From the NCBI RefSeq assembly GCF_900111105.1, contig NZ_FOGC01000005.1, positions 96,557-160,556 of the forward strand: a stretch of DNA of 64,000 nucleotides, written 5' to 3'. Of this stretch, positions 28,025 through 38,464 are shown in pieces. The first letter of the stretch is position 1. Each line of letters starts with the position of its first letter. The notes below the pieces were generated by a model that was not told the origin of the DNA, searched no databases, and was given only the letters and a program-made list of their open reading frames with translations. This DNA is from Rosenbergiella nectarea. Lineage in GTDB: Bacteria; Pseudomonadota; Gammaproteobacteria; Enterobacterales; Enterobacteriaceae. Position numbers and translations under genes: made by a program.

Positions 28025-28221
28025 TCATCGGCGCATCTATAAGACTAATTTTTAGCGATTTTCGACAAGCAAAAATGTTAATTGCGCAGATATCGAGCGC
28101 TATTACACTCATAGGCTTATCCTTGACATTATTTTTCAGTATAATGAGAGCCATTTTGCAGCAATATCGCCAGGTGGCGGCAGCTTACGTTAAATGCCTT
28201 CCGGGCCCAAAAGGATAATCA

Positions 28222-30000
28222 ATGCGTACACTTTATTGCGGACAACTTAATGTGTCCCACATCGGTCAACAAGTGACTCTCAGCGGTTGGGTGAATCGTC
28301 GTCGCGACCTCGGGAGCTTAATTTTCATCGATATGCGTGATCGCGAAGGGATTGTACAGGTCTTTTTTGATCCGGATGAGCAGAAGGTGTTTGAACGCGC
28401 CTCAGAATTACGTAATGAATTCTGTATTCAAGTAGTAGGTAAAGTGCGCGCGCGTGATGAGCGCAATAAAAATGCTGAAATGGCAACAGGTGAAGTTGAA
28501 GTTTACGCCACTGAGTTGACCATTATTAACCGTTCAGAGCCTCTTCCGCTGGACAGCAATCATGTTAACAGTGAAGAGGCACGGCTGAAATATCGCTATT
28601 TAGACTTGCGTCGCCCGGAAGTGGCCTCACGCTTTAAAACTCGCGCCAAAATCACGGCTTTCGTTCGTCGCTTTATGGAAGAGAATGAGTTTCTGGATAT
28701 CGAAACGCCAATGCTCACTAAAGCGACCCCAGAAGGTGCGCGCGATTATCTAGTGCCCAGCCGCGTGCATAAAGGCGAATTTTACGCCTTACCTCAATCG
28801 CCACAGTTGTTTAAACAGCTGCTGATGGTATCTGGCTTTGATCGCTATTATCAAATTGTAAAATGTTTCCGTGACGAAGATTTACGGGCAGATCGTCAGC
28901 CAGAATTCACGCAGATTGATGTTGAAACCTCTTTTATGACCGCGCCGCAAGTCCGTGAGGTGATGGAACGTCTTATTCGTGAACTATGGATCGCTATCAA
29001 AGGTGTCGATCTGGGCGAGTTCCCGCAAATGACGTGGGCAGAGGCGATGCGTCGTTTTGGTTCTGACAAGCCTGATTTACGTAACCCGATGGAACTGGTT
29101 GACGTTGCAGATTTATTGGCGAAGGTTGAGTTCCAAGTCTTCTCCGGCCCAGCAAACGATGCCAAAGGACGAGTCGCGGTGTTACGCGTTCCAGGTGGTG
29201 CGCAACTCACTCGTAAACAGATTGATGATTACACCAAATTTGTTGGGTTATACGGTGCCAAGGGCATGGCATGGATGAAAGTCAACCAACGCAATGCCGG
29301 TCTTGAAGGGATCCAAAGCCCCGTAGCTAAATTCTTAACTGCTGAGATTATTGAGCAATTGCTTGAGAGAACGGCGGCAGAGTCAGGTGATATTCTGTTA
29401 TTTGGTGCTGACCAGGCTAATGTGGTGGCTGACGCCATGGGGGCATTACGACTTAAAATTGGTCGCGATTTAGCCTTGACCGATGAAAACTGCTGGGCGC
29501 CACTCTGGGTCGTTGATTTCCCAATGTTTGAACAAGACGGTGAAGGGCGTTTAGCCGCCATGCACCACCCGTTCACCGCGCCACGTGATTTAACGCCGAC
29601 AGAACTGAGCCAAGCGCCAAGTGACGCGATTGCCAATGCCTACGATATGGTGATTAACGGCTATGAAGTGGGTGGTGGATCAGTGCGTATCCATACTAGC
29701 GCCATGCAACAGGCCGTGTTTAGTATTCTTGGGATCAGTGCTGATGAGCAACAAGAGAAGTTTGGCTTCTTACTGGATGCACTAAAATACGGTGCGCCAC
29801 CACACGCGGGATTAGCCTTTGGTTTAGACCGTCTGACGATGTTATTAACGGGTACTGACAATATTCGCGATGTGATTGCCTTCCCGAAAACTACCGCGGC
29901 AGCCTGTTTGATGACGGATGCACCCAGCGAGGCAAATCCGAATGCCCTGCACGAACTGGCATTACAGGTCGTGAAGAAAGTTAAGACTGAGTCAGCATAA
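28222..30000 (+). CDS. aspS: Aspartate--tRNA ligase
   Basis: 592 residues (E. coli 590), bacterial-type class II synthetase. An N-terminal OB anticodon-binding domain ([29 protein letters not shown]) precedes class II motif 1. Motif 2 is [20 protein letters not shown]; the bacterial GAD insertion runs ~290-410; motif 3 is [13 protein letters not shown]. The stop overlaps the nudB start by one base (TAATG), placing nudB, yebC and probably ruvC downstream in one operon. Confidence 0.97.
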   Translation: MRTLYCGQLNVSHIGQQVTLSGWVNRRRDLGSLIFIDMRDREGIVQVFFDPDEQKVFERASELRNEFCIQVVGKVRARDERNKNAEMATGEVEVYATELTIINRSEPLPLDSNHVNSEEARLKYRYLDLRRPEVASRFKTRAKITAFVRRFMEENEFLDIETPMLTKATPEGARDYLVPSRVHKGEFYALPQSPQLFKQLLMVSGFDRYYQIVKCFRDEDLRADRQPEFTQIDVETSFMTAPQVREVMERLIRELWIAIKGVDLGEFPQMTWAEAMRRFGSDKPDLRNPMELVDVADLLAKVEFQVFSGPANDAKGRVAVLRVPGGAQLTRKQIDDYTKFVGLYGAKGMAWMKVNQRNAGLEGIQSPVAKFLTAEIIEQLLERTAAESGDILLFGADQANVVADAMGALRLKIGRDLALTDENCWAPLWVVDFPMFEQDGEGRLAAMHHPFTAPRDLTPTELSQAPSDAIANAYDMVINGYEVGGGSVRIHTSAMQQAVFSILGISADEQQEKFGFLLDALKYGAPPHAGLAFGLDRLTMLLTGTDNIRDVIAFPKTTAAACLMTDAPSEANPNALHELALQVVKKVKTESA

Positions 30001-30437
30001 TGATCTATAAGCATCCCGTTTCGGTTTTGGTCGTGATCTACGCAAGAAATACGAAGCGGGTGCTGATGTTACAGCGACAGGACGATGAACAGTTTTGGCA
30101 ATCCGTTACGGGCAGTCTGGAAAGCGGCGAGCTGCCAAAACAGGCGGCCTTGCGTGAAGTGCAGGAGGAGACAGGATTTGTTTATACTCCTCCGCGAGAC
30201 GTGCTAACTGATTGTCTTACACAAATTAGTTTTGAAATTTTTGAACAATATCGTCACCGTTATGCTCCGGGGGTGACCCATAACCAAGAACATTGGTTTA
30301 CGTTGGGTGTTGAGTCCGAGAGGGTTCCTAGTTTGACCGAGCATACGGCGGCGCAGTGGCTCCCTTGGCAACAGGCCGCGGCGTTAACCAAATCTTGGAG
30401 TAATCGCCAAGCGATTGAACGCCTCTTTGCCGAGTAA
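30000..30437 (+). CDS. nudB: Dihydroneopterin triphosphate diphosphatase NudB
   Basis: 145 residues, Nudix hydrolase. The Nudix box G-x5-E-x7-REVQEETGF is complete (GSLESGELPKQAALREVQEETGF at ~37-59). NudB removes pyrophosphate from dihydroneopterin triphosphate, an early folate step. The assignment to NudB rather than another Nudix enzyme rests on its slot between aspS and yebC and on close similarity, including EHWFTLGV. Confidence 0.93.
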   Translation: MIYKHPVSVLVVIYARNTKRVLMLQRQDDEQFWQSVTGSLESGELPKQAALREVQEETGFVYTPPRDVLTDCLTQISFEIFEQYRHRYAPGVTHNQEHWFTLGVESERVPSLTEHTAAQWLPWQQAAALTKSWSNRQAIERLFAE

Positions 30438-30503
30438 TAATTCGATTGGAATACGTCTTATGACGCGTTCCGTTTACCGTTATTTGTTTGAGAGAATAAG
30501 ATT

Positions 30504-31247
30504 ATGGCTGGACACAGTAAATGGGCGAATACCAAGCACCGTAAAGCGGCACAAGACGCGAAGCGCGGCAAAATTTTTACCAAAATCATTCGTGAGTTGG
30601 TTACCGCGGCAAAACTCGGCGGTGGCGATCCAAGCTCTAACCCTCGCTTACGTGCCGCAATGGATAAAGCCCTATCCAACAATATGACGCGTGACACGAT
30701 GGACCGCGCGATCGCTCGCGGTGTTGGCGGTGATGATAACTCCAATATGGAAACCATCGTCTATGAGGGCTATGGCCCAGGCGGGAGTGCCATTATGATC
30801 GAATGTCTGAGCGACAACCGCAACCGTACCGTTTCAGAAGTGCGTCATGCCTTTACTAAAACCGGTGGTAACTTGGGCACTGACGGTTCTGTTGCGTACC
30901 TGTTCAGCCGTAAAGGGGTCATCGCTTATGCGCCAGGTCAAGACGAAGACGCTTTGATGGAAGCTGCTTTAGAAGCGGGTGCTGAGGATGTGGTGAGCTA
31001 TGATGATGGCGCAATCGATGTGTTTACCGCATGGGAAGAGTTAGGCGCGGTAAAAGATGCCTTGATCGCGGCGGGTCTAACGCCAGACGAAGCTGAAGTG
31101 ACGATGATCCCTTCGACCAAAGCTGAGATGGATAGCGAGACGGCACCAAAATTATTACGCTTGATCGATATGCTCGAAGATTGTGACGATGTTCAGGAAG
31201 TTTACCATAACGGTGAGATTTCCGACGAAGTGGCTGAGAGCCTGTAA
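30504..31247 (+). CDS. yebC: YebC/PmpR (TACO1) family protein
   Basis: 247 residues. Highly conserved N-terminus [23 protein letters not shown], followed by [21 protein letters not shown] and [14 protein letters not shown]. The family is annotated as DNA-binding regulators, and related proteins have been linked to translation of difficult sequences; which applies here cannot be told. It precedes ruvC as in most proteobacteria. Confidence 0.95.
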   Translation: MAGHSKWANTKHRKAAQDAKRGKIFTKIIRELVTAAKLGGGDPSSNPRLRAAMDKALSNNMTRDTMDRAIARGVGGDDNSNMETIVYEGYGPGGSAIMIECLSDNRNRTVSEVRHAFTKTGGNLGTDGSVAYLFSRKGVIAYAPGQDEDALMEAALEAGAEDVVSYDDGAIDVFTAWEELGAVKDALIAAGLTPDEAEVTMIPSTKAEMDSETAPKLLRLIDMLEDCDDVQEVYHNGEISDEVAESL

Positions 31248-31276
31248 GTGCTGTTCACGCGACTACTTGGCCAATT

Positions 31277-31798
31277 ATGGCCATAATCCTTGGTATCGAC
31301 CCTGGATCGCGGGTAACCGGATATGGGGTCATACGTCAAGTAGGTCGTCAATTGACCTACTTGGGGAGTGGCTGTATCCGTACCAACACGCCTGCCTTAC
31401 CTGAACGTTTGCGGCTGATTTACGCCGGAGTCACTGAGATTATCACGCAATTTTCGCCTGACTACTTTGCCATCGAGCAAGTGTTTATGGCAAAAAACGC
31501 CGATTCTGCTTTGAAGCTCGGCCAAGCGCGTGGGGCGGCTATCGTGGCGGCGGTGAATCAAACACTACCGGTTTTCGAATATGCTGCTCGGCAAGTCAAG
31601 CAAACCGTCACGGGTACTGGCGCGGCAGACAAAGCGCAAGTGCAACATATGGTGCGGACGTTACTAAAACTCCCCGCCAATCCCCAAGCCGATGCCGCCG
31701 ATGCCTTAGCCATTGCGATCACCCATTGTCACATCAGCCAAAACGCGCTGAGTATTTCTGATAAACCACTCGTCCTGACCCGAGGGCGATTGCGTTAG
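31277..31798 (+). CDS. ruvC: Holliday junction endonuclease RuvC
   Basis: 173 residues, same length as E. coli. It resolves Holliday junctions with RuvAB. The RNase H-fold catalytic acids are visible: Asp7 ([13 protein letters not shown]), Glu in [23 protein letters not shown], and the Asp pair in [14 protein letters not shown]. It is read from the aspS-nudB-yebC side, and its terminator is fused with the SOS operator of ruvAB. Confidence 0.97.
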   Translation: MAIILGIDPGSRVTGYGVIRQVGRQLTYLGSGCIRTNTPALPERLRLIYAGVTEIITQFSPDYFAIEQVFMAKNADSALKLGQARGAAIVAAVNQTLPVFEYAARQVKQTVTGTGAADKAQVQHMVRTLLKLPANPQADAADALAIAITHCHISQNALSISDKPLVLTRGRLR

Positions 31799-31811
31799 CT
31801 TCCGGATTGTA

Positions 31812-31838
31812 GGCTGGATATTCATCCAGCCTTTTTTA
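31812..31838 (+). promoter_or_regulatory. LexA box of ruvAB overlapping the ruvC terminator
   Basis: 31814-31829 is CTGG-N8-CCAG, the variant LexA operator also found at E. coli ruvA. The same palindrome forms an 8-bp stem (GGCTGGAT / ATCCAGCC) followed by TTTTTT, a rho-independent terminator for the incoming ruvC transcript. One sequence therefore appears to end one unit and control the next. Confidence 0.85.
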
Positions 31839-31890
31839 TGGTATAAACGCATCATTAATCCTCGCGAACACATAGAAAAAAGGTAATTGT

Positions 31891-32508
31891 ATGATCGGAC
31901 GTCTGAATGGAGTCATCATAGAGAAGCAACCGCCATTGGTATTGCTTGAGGTCGGGGGCGTGGGGTATGAAGTCCATATGCCGATGACCTGTTTCTACGA
32001 GCTGCCTGAGAAAGATCACTCCGCCATCATTTTTACCCATTTTGTGGTACGGGAAGATGCACAACTGTTATTCGGCTTTAATCATAAACAAGAACGCACG
32101 CTTTTTCGTGAATTGATTAAGGTGAACGGTGTCGGGCCGAAACTCGCTCTCGCCATCCTTTCCGGTATGTCAGCGCAGCAGTTTGTGAATGCGGTTGAAC
32201 ATCAAGAAATTGCGGCATTGGTGAAACTGCCTGGGGTGGGTAAGAAAACCGCCGAGCGGCTGGTGGTCGAGATGAAGGATCGGTTTAAAGGGATGCACGG
32301 GGATCTGTTTAATACAGAAAGCGAGTTTACTCTCACTGCACCGGCGACCGATCCGTCAGCGACCAATGATGCGGAAGCCGAAGCGGTCGCTGCGTTAGTT
32401 GCTTTAGGCTATAAACCGCAAGAAGCCTCCAAAATGGTGAGTAAAATTGCCAAGACTGGGGCCGACAGTGAAACCTTGATCAGAGACGCCTTACGTGCGT
32501 CGCTATAA
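31891..32508 (+). CDS. ruvA: Holliday junction branch-migration protein RuvA
   Basis: 205 residues. RuvA tetramers hold the four-way junction and load RuvB. OB domain at 1-62; two helix-hairpin-helix motifs ([13 protein letters not shown] and [18 protein letters not shown]); and the C-terminal RuvB-binding three-helix domain ([19 protein letters not shown]) after a linker. It is followed eight bases later by ruvB. SOS control comes from the LexA box 60 bp upstream. Confidence 0.97.
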   Translation: MIGRLNGVIIEKQPPLVLLEVGGVGYEVHMPMTCFYELPEKDHSAIIFTHFVVREDAQLLFGFNHKQERTLFRELIKVNGVGPKLALAILSGMSAQQFVNAVEHQEIAALVKLPGVGKKTAERLVVEMKDRFKGMHGDLFNTESEFTLTAPATDPSATNDAEAEAVAALVALGYKPQEASKMVSKIAKTGADSETLIRDALRASL

Positions 32509-32516
32509 GGAACAGT

Positions 32517-33530
32517 ATGATTGATGCGGACCGCCTAGTCTCTGCGGAAGTGACTGTAGATGAAGAGCGCTTTGACCGAGCCTTACGCCCCCGTTTACTG
32601 GATGAATATGTCGGGCAACCGCATGTTCGAGAGCAGATGGAAATCTTTATTCGTGCGGCGAAAATGCGTGGCGATGCTCTGGATCACTTGTTGATTTTTG
32701 GTCCCCCCGGTTTAGGTAAGACGACGTTAGCCAATATTGTGGCAAACGAGATGGGCGTAAATTTACGCACCACCTCCGGCCCGGTACTGGAGAAAGCGGG
32801 CGATCTTGCGGCAATGTTGACCAACCTCGAGCCGCACGATGTGCTGTTTATCGATGAGATCCACCGTCTCTCTCCGGTTGTGGAAGAAGTGCTTTATCCT
32901 GCGATGGAAGATTATCAGTTGGATATCATGATCGGAGAAGGCCCGGCAGCACGTTCCATTAAAATTGATTTACCCCCCTTTACACTGATTGGTGCGACCA
33001 CTCGTGCGGGATCATTGACTTCGCCACTGCGTGACCGTTTCGGTATCGTCCAACGCTTAGAGTTCTACCAAGTGGCTGATCTACAGTCCATCGTTAAACG
33101 CGCAGCGGAGTGCTTAGGGCTGACACTTAGCCAAGAAGGCGCGCTGGAAATTGCGCGCCGTTCCCGCGGGACACCGAGGATTGCTAACCGATTATTGCGA
33201 CGTGTACGTGACTTTGCTGAAGTAAAGGCAGCAGGCGACATGAGCGGTGAGGTGACCGCGAGTGCACTTGACCTCCTCAACGTCGACAGCGAAGGCTTTG
33301 ACTATATGGATCGTAAACTACTGCTGGCGATTATTGATAAGTTCAGTGGTGGACCGGTTGGATTAGATAACCTTGCGGCCGCGATCGGTGAAGAGCGAGA
33401 GACTATTGAAGACGTCATCGAACCTTATTTGATTCAACAGGGCTTTATCCAGCGCACGCCAAGGGGAAGATTGGCGACCCAGCACGCCTATCAACATTTT
33501 AATCTGCTCGACCAATACAAATACGTCTGA
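32517..33530 (+). CDS. ruvB: Holliday junction ATP-dependent helicase RuvB
   Basis: 337 residues, AAA+ motor for branch migration. Walker [10 protein letters not shown] at ~62-70, Walker B FIDEIHR at ~111-117, sensor 1 IGATTRAG, Arg finger LRDRFGIV, and a C-terminal winged helix ([16 protein letters not shown]). All ATPase residues are intact. Confidence 0.98.
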   Translation: MIDADRLVSAEVTVDEERFDRALRPRLLDEYVGQPHVREQMEIFIRAAKMRGDALDHLLIFGPPGLGKTTLANIVANEMGVNLRTTSGPVLEKAGDLAAMLTNLEPHDVLFIDEIHRLSPVVEEVLYPAMEDYQLDIMIGEGPAARSIKIDLPPFTLIGATTRAGSLTSPLRDRFGIVQRLEFYQVADLQSIVKRAAECLGLTLSQEGALEIARRSRGTPRIANRLLRRVRDFAEVKAAGDMSGEVTASALDLLNVDSEGFDYMDRKLLLAIIDKFSGGPVGLDNLAAAIGEERETIEDVIEPYLIQQGFIQRTPRGRLATQHAYQHFNLLDQYKYV

Positions 33531-33659
33531 AACTTACACTCCCACAGCTCAATAGTTCGAGGAATGCCAACTTTTGGCATTTCTCTGCTTATTCTTCCCT
33601 TCATCCTTCACTTATACTCGCGAGTCACCCATAGGAAATCGTATAAAGATAGGGATATT

Positions 33660-34334
33660 ATGAAGAATTACTATGTATTGAGTTGCCTGACTACAGTAGC
33701 GCTCCTCTCAGGATGCGCATCAGTAAAACCTTCAGTGATTAAGGCCACGAATAATAGTTCGATAGGGGTTTTGTATCAGGCTGCGCCAAAAGAGTTTAAT
33801 GACGCGGAGGTGTATTCTGACCCTTATTTGCGAGAAGTGACGCCTGTTCATAGTGCCACAGGCATTGGGCTGGCGGTATTATCTGCTGCACTGGGGAGCT
33901 TTAATAGTTCGAGTTTTGATAAAGAGGTTTATAAGGGAAACCTCATTAAGACGTTAAAAAATCCAACGCTTGATTATTTTAAGCCTAAAGCGAATCAGGT
34001 ACTCAAGGCGTGGTTAGACAATAATGGTGCAGGCTATGCCTACCAACAACCTTTAAATATTGGTTATTCGACGTGGACACTGATTTATAAAAATCTCAAT
34101 AGCACTGACTCCCTATATGAGTTGAAATATAAGGTCTCCTTTTATAAAAAACCAGAGAAGGGATCGATCTTTAGTGGTTGGACTAAGCAAGCCTGTTCAC
34201 CCGCCCCAGTGGAGGCCAATTTAGACGACTGGCGAAACAATAACTATGCCAAAGTGAAAGTGGAAACCCAGCATCTAATGGACCAGTGTCTGCAACAATT
34301 TGAGCAACAGCTTCCGGTACTCTTGAAGAAATAG
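33660..34334 (+). CDS. Predicted lipoprotein of unknown function
   Basis: 224 residues, family not recognised. The ATG at 33660 begins a type II signal peptide with lipobox LSGC (Cys19); residue +2 is Ala, so outer-membrane sorting is expected. The mature part includes a Gly/Ala/Ser-rich hydrophobic stretch (GIGLAVLSAALGSFNSSS, ~76-93) and two later cysteines (179 and 210) that could pair. It is a single gene between ruvB and the convergent znuB, with no operon partner to hint at function. Confidence 0.75.
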   Translation: MKNYYVLSCLTTVALLSGCASVKPSVIKATNNSSIGVLYQAAPKEFNDAEVYSDPYLREVTPVHSATGIGLAVLSAALGSFNSSSFDKEVYKGNLIKTLKNPTLDYFKPKANQVLKAWLDNNGAGYAYQQPLNIGYSTWTLIYKNLNSTDSLYELKYKVSFYKKPEKGSIFSGWTKQACSPAPVEANLDDWRNNNYAKVKVETQHLMDQCLQQFEQQLPVLLKK

Positions 34335-34356
34335 CAGCGTCTGCTGAATAGCGATG

Positions 34357-34379
34357 ATGCCTCGGTCACACCGAGGCAT
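34357..34379. terminator. Hairpin between convergent lipoprotein gene and znuB
   Basis: A perfect 10-bp stem (ATGCCTCGGT / ACCGAGGCAT) with a 3-nt loop lies midway between the two stop codons. No clear T run on either side, so a shared weak bidirectional terminator is likely but unproven. Confidence 0.5.
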
Positions 34380-34384
34380 AAGGG

Positions 34385-35170
34385 CTAATGTGACATCTTC
34401 TTTAAACCACTGAGTATAAACAGGGCGCTGGCCGTAAGGACAACCGACGGGCCGGCAGGGGTATCGTAATAAGCGGAGAAGGTCAGTCCGCCGGTGACCG
34501 CCACCATGCCGATTAGGGTCGCGAAAATCGCCATCTGCTCGGGGGAGCGCGCAAAGCGGCGAGCGGTGGCTGCAGGGATGATCAGTAACGAGGTAATAAT
34601 CAGCGCACCGACGAATTTCATGGATACACCAATGGTTAGGGCGGTAACCAGCATCAATAACATTCTGGTACGCGCTAAATTGACGCCATCCACTTGGGCC
34701 AGCTCGGGACTGACGGTCATTGATAGCAGTGCGCGCCATTGCGAGATGATAACGGCCAGTACAATCACCACGCCACCTGCCATTAGGGCTAGGTCTGCGG
34801 GCATCACTGATAGAAGGTCACCGAACAGATAGGCCATTAAATCCACGCGGACATTATGCATCAAACTCACGACGACTAATCCAAGAGAGAGGGCACTGTG
34901 TGCCATGATTCCCAATAACGTATCGATCGCTAAGTGAGGGCGATGCTCTAGCACGACCAAGAGAATAGCGAGGATCAGCGTTACGGCAATCACTGCATAC
35001 CATGGATTAACATTTAATAATAGCCCAATGGCGACGCCTAATAAAGACGCATGGGCGAGAGTATCGCCGAAATAGGACATTTTACGCCAGACAACAAAAG
35101 ATCCCAGCGGGCCAGCGGTGAGGGTGAGTAATATCCCTCCCAACCAGCCTGGCAGTAACAATTCAATCAT
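34385..35170 (-). CDS. znuB: Zinc ABC transporter permease ZnuB
   Basis: 261 residues, about seven to eight membrane segments, ABC-3 family. Typical blocks: [28 protein letters not shown] near the N-terminus and [25 protein letters not shown] in the second half. Together with ZnuC it imports zinc delivered by ZnuA. The start overlaps the znuC stop (ATGA), giving a coupled znuCB pair divergent from znuA. Confidence 0.96.
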   Translation of the reverse strand: MIELLLPGWLGGILLTLTAGPLGSFVVWRKMSYFGDTLAHASLLGVAIGLLLNVNPWYAVIAVTLILAILLVVLEHRPHLAIDTLLGIMAHSALSLGLVVVSLMHNVRVDLMAYLFGDLLSVMPADLALMAGGVVIVLAVIISQWRALLSMTVSPELAQVDGVNLARTRMLLMLVTALTIGVSMKFVGALIITSLLIIPAATARRFARSPEQMAIFATLIGMVAVTGGLTFSAYYDTPAGPSVVLTASALFILSGLKKMSH

Positions 35171-35925
35171 GAGATCTCATTCTCCTTACGTAATACTATC
35201 CGTCCCTTGAGATCATGACGGTGATTGTGATGATGCCGATAAATAGCCAATTGTTGGGACGCGCGTGGACCAAACATTGCGGTAAATTCAGGGTGTTGCG
35301 AGACGACTTCGGGTGGGCCTGAACAGCAAACATGATGATTGAGGCAGAGCACGTCATCGGTTTTGGCCATCACTAAATGGAGATCATGGGACACCATGAG
35401 GACAGCGCAATGCAGTTCATGGCGTAGCTGGTTAATGAGATCGTATAACGCCACCTGACCATTGACGTCGACACCCTGGGTAGGTTCGTCGAGCACTAAT
35501 AATTCGGGCTTACCCAGCAATGCTCGGGCCAATAGTACACGTTGCATCTCTCCGCCAGAGAGTTTTTGCATCGTCGACAGGCGAAGGTGCCCGGCGTTCA
35601 CACGTTGTAACGCGGCGTGAATATCTGCATTTTTAGACTGACGGGCTAGCCGTAAAAAGCGATCAACCGTTAGGGGGAGAGTGATATCTAAGTGTAATTT
35701 TTGCGGAACATAGCCAATACGCAACCCCGATTTTTTATCTACGGTGCCGCGGGTCGGCGTAATAAGCCCAAGAATCAGTCGCACTAGGGTCGATTTCCCT
35801 GCACCGTTAGGGCCAAGCAACGTTAATATCCTGCCCGGTTGCAAACTTAAGGCGATATTTTGCAGGACCTGTTTTTGCCCGAACGCAACATCGATATTTT
35901 CTAAAGTAACTAAGTTCGATGACAT
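35167..35925 (-). CDS. znuC: Zinc ABC transporter ATPase ZnuC
   Basis: 252 residues. Walker [13 protein letters not shown] signature [16 protein letters not shown], Walker [13 protein letters not shown] and the switch His in MVSHDLHLV are intact. A His-rich tail ([10 protein letters not shown]) near the C-terminus could bind zinc. It is transcribed from the shared znuA/znuCB intergenic region with a Zur operator. Confidence 0.97.
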   Translation of the reverse strand: MSSNLVTLENIDVAFGQKQVLQNIALSLQPGRILTLLGPNGAGKSTLVRLILGLITPTRGTVDKKSGLRIGYVPQKLHLDITLPLTVDRFLRLARQSKNADIHAALQRVNAGHLRLSTMQKLSGGEMQRVLLARALLGKPELLVLDEPTQGVDVNGQVALYDLINQLRHELHCAVLMVSHDLHLVMAKTDDVLCLNHHVCCSGPPEVVSQHPEFTAMFGPRASQQLAIYRHHHNHRHDLKGRIVLRKENEIS

Positions 35926-35950
35926 GGTTAATCAGTTTTCATTTCAAAAC

Positions 35951-35971
35951 GAGATGTTATATTATCACAAC
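35951..35971. promoter_or_regulatory. Zur operator between znuC and znuA
   Basis: GATGTTATATTATCACAAC closely resembles the enterobacterial Zur box (GAAATGTTATANTATCACA-type palindrome). It sits in the 81-bp divergent region, where one site can repress both znuCB and znuA when zinc is sufficient. Match judged by eye against the known E. coli site. Confidence 0.85.
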
Positions 35972-36006
35972 TCCATTTAAGGTTAATAGCTGAGACACCA
36001 GTAATC

Positions 36007-36978
36007 ATGAAAAGAAAAAAACATTTACCTAAACTCGCCTTGGGTTTATCTATCATGTTGGGAATGAATGGCTTAGCGCAAGCCGATGTGGTGACATCCA
36101 TTAAACCACTGGGTTTTATTGCTGCTGCGATTGCTGATGGCGTAACGCCTGTTACGGTGGTACTCCCCGATGGTGCTTCGGAACACGATTACGCGTTACG
36201 GCCTTCCGACGTTCGTCGGATAAAAAACGCAGACCTATTGGTATGGGTAGGCCCTGAAATGGAATCCTTTATTACACGTAGTGCTTCACAGCTAGCGGCG
36301 AATAAAAACCTTGAACTATCAGCTTTACCCGTGATTCAATCTCATTTGGTCGGTGAAGTAGAAGATGATCACGATCATTCTTCGTCGCCTACGAATACAC
36401 TACAATCTGTAAAATCTTCTGATGGGGAAATGTCTGATAGTCATTCTCATCGAGGAACTTATAATTTGCATATCTGGTTGTCTCCAGAAATCGCTTTGAT
36501 GAGTGCCACGGCTATCCATGATCGATTGGTCCAATCGATGCCCGCACAAAAAACAAAATTAGACAGCAATCTGTCAAAATTTAAAGTCAGTTTAAAAGAT
36601 GCCGATGAACATATTCGTCAGCAGCTGAATGCAGTGAAGGATAAGCGGTATTATGTTTTTCATGACGCTTACACCTATTTTGAGCAGCACTACGGCCTAT
36701 CGCCACTAGGGTATTTCACGGTGAATCCTGAAATTCAGCCGGGTGCACAGAAGTTAAACGAAATAAGAACACAGTTGACTGAGCATAAAGCGCAATGCGT
36801 TTTTGCTGAGCCACAATTCAGACCAGCCGTCATCGATGCGGTTTCTCGAGGAACAAAAGTGCAGAAGGGCACTTTAGATCCCCTGGGAAGCAATATCAGC
36901 TTATCGCAGGACAGTTATGTGAAATTCCTCTCACAATTGTCGAGCCAGTATGTGAGCTGTCTGAAACCAATGAACTAA
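36007..36978 (+). CDS. znuA: Periplasmic zinc-binding protein ZnuA
   Basis: 323 residues. Signal peptide to about residue 26 (GMNGLAQA), then a cluster A-I substrate-binding fold. The zinc ligands include His in GASEHDYALRPSD, the His of NLHIWLSPE and the His of FHDAYTYFEQHYGL. The acidic/His-rich flexible loop characteristic of ZnuA (EDDHDHSS through SDSHSHRG, ~119-150) is present. Delivers zinc to ZnuB. Confidence 0.97.
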   Translation: MKRKKHLPKLALGLSIMLGMNGLAQADVVTSIKPLGFIAAAIADGVTPVTVVLPDGASEHDYALRPSDVRRIKNADLLVWVGPEMESFITRSASQLAANKNLELSALPVIQSHLVGEVEDDHDHSSSPTNTLQSVKSSDGEMSDSHSHRGTYNLHIWLSPEIALMSATAIHDRLVQSMPAQKTKLDSNLSKFKVSLKDADEHIRQQLNAVKDKRYYVFHDAYTYFEQHYGLSPLGYFTVNPEIQPGAQKLNEIRTQLTEHKAQCVFAEPQFRPAVIDAVSRGTKVQKGTLDPLGSNISLSQDSYVKFLSQLSSQYVSCLKPMN

Positions 36979-36993
36979 TGAGGAAATTATACA

Positions 36994-38316
36994 GTGCAAC
37001 AGATTGCTCGTTCTGTCGCTCTCGCGCTTAACACATTACCCAAACCCCATCGTGTTATGTTGGGGTCATTGACCGCTATGACTCTTGCGGTTGCCATTTG
37101 GCAGCCGCTCATTACTCACCACGACCAGAATAAAGAGACCTTAGTTCGTAAGATTGAACTAGAAGCTAGCCAACACCTAACCGGAACAGACGCTTCCGAA
37201 CCTGATGACCAAACCACACCTTTACCTGATGACGATCTGCCTGCCGATCAAAAAGAGACAGAAAGTACGCAATACGCAAAAGAATATACAGTTTCATCGG
37301 GCGATACGCTTAGCAGTGTGCTAAATCAGTATGGCATCGATCTTTCTAATATCAATGCCCTGGTGGGAAGTGATGGCGCGCTGCGTAATCTTAATGTTGG
37401 GCAAAGCCTTAATTGGCAAGTCACTGCTGACGGGGAATTAGATACTTTAGATTGGGAAATCTCACGTCGTGAAACACGCCACTATACTCGTAGACCAAAT
37501 GGTACTTACAGTATGGAGCGTCAATTACAGCAGGGCGAGTGGCAAGATAATAGATTGGCTGGAACCGTAAAAGGAAGTTTTGCGAGCAGTGCACAGCAGG
37601 CTGGACTGTCTGCTAGTGAGATTGCCTCGGTCATCAAAGCTCTGCAATGGCAGATGGATTTTCGTAAACTGCGTAGTGGTGATCAATTTAGTACTATTTT
37701 CTCGCGCGAAGTACTGGCAGGTAAGCGTATGCAAAGCCAGCTTCAAGCCGTGCGCGTTCGCTCAGCTGGCAAGGATTACTATGCTTTTCGTGCGGAAGAT
37801 GGCAAGTTTTATGACCAGAATGCCTCTGGCCTCGCAAAAGGATTTTTACGTTTCCCTACGGCTAAAACGTATCGAGTATCATCGAATTTTAACCCACGGC
37901 GTCAGAATCCTGTTACTGGGCGAATTACTCCGCACCGTGGCGTTGACTTTGCTGTGCCAATCGGTACGCCGGTTTTAGCGACAGGAGACGGCGAGGTCGT
38001 CGTGGCTAACGCAAAAGGCGGCGCAGCGGGAAAATATGTTGCCATTCGCCATGGTCGACAATACATGACGCGCTATATGCACCTCAGCCGTCTGCTGGTT
38101 AAACCGGGACAGAAAGTCAAAAGAGGGGACCGTATCGCATTATCAGGTAATACTGGTCGCTCAACCGGTCCACATTTGCATTTTGAAATCTGGATTAACA
38201 ATCAAGCGGTTAATCCGCTCACGGCAAAACTGCCGCGGATGGAAGGTCTCACGGGTAAAGAACGCAAGACCTATCTTGCGCAGGTTAAAGCGTGGCAGAG
38301 CCAACTGACCTTTTAA
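36994..38316 (+). CDS. mepM: Murein DD-endopeptidase MepM
   Basis: 440 residues (E. coli YebA/MepM 440), GTG start with GAGGAAA upstream. An N-terminal membrane anchor (~20-40), an acidic linker, a LysM-like domain (YTVSSGDTLSSVLNQYGI, ~97-140), and a C-terminal M23 peptidase with zinc ligands in HRGVDFAVP and HLHFEIW. It cleaves D-Ala-mDAP cross-links during cell-wall expansion. It follows znuA by 15 bp, so read-through from the Zur-controlled promoter is possible. Confidence 0.96.
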   Translation: MQQIARSVALALNTLPKPHRVMLGSLTAMTLAVAIWQPLITHHDQNKETLVRKIELEASQHLTGTDASEPDDQTTPLPDDDLPADQKETESTQYAKEYTVSSGDTLSSVLNQYGIDLSNINALVGSDGALRNLNVGQSLNWQVTADGELDTLDWEISRRETRHYTRRPNGTYSMERQLQQGEWQDNRLAGTVKGSFASSAQQAGLSASEIASVIKALQWQMDFRKLRSGDQFSTIFSREVLAGKRMQSQLQAVRVRSAGKDYYAFRAEDGKFYDQNASGLAKGFLRFPTAKTYRVSSNFNPRRQNPVTGRITPHRGVDFAVPIGTPVLATGDGEVVVANAKGGAAGKYVAIRHGRQYMTRYMHLSRLLVKPGQKVKRGDRIALSGNTGRSTGPHLHFEIWINNQAVNPLTAKLPRMEGLTGKERKTYLAQVKAWQSQLTF

Positions 38317-38335
38317 GGTGAGTCAACGCCTACAG

Positions 38336-38363
38336 GGCCGTGCATCATGCATGGCCTTTTTTT
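38336..38363 (+). terminator. Rho-independent terminator after mepM
   Basis: Nine-pair stem GGCCGTGCA / TGCATGGCC (one G-U) with a 3-nt loop, followed by seven T. Confidence 0.88.
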
Positions 38364-38464
38364 CGGGAACACGGTTGTGCCTGTATCCGTGGTTCCGCGC
38401 AAAAGTCTATTGCAAAACTCTTCTCCATCACTATCATTAGCCACTTCTTATAAGAGGCGAGTGC

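Noticed and set aside
28123-28145. TTGACA and TATAAT upstream of aspS
   Set aside because: Both hexamers are near consensus but only 11 bp apart, so they cannot be one sigma-70 promoter. The TATAAT may be a true -10 with a poorer -35, but I could not decide.
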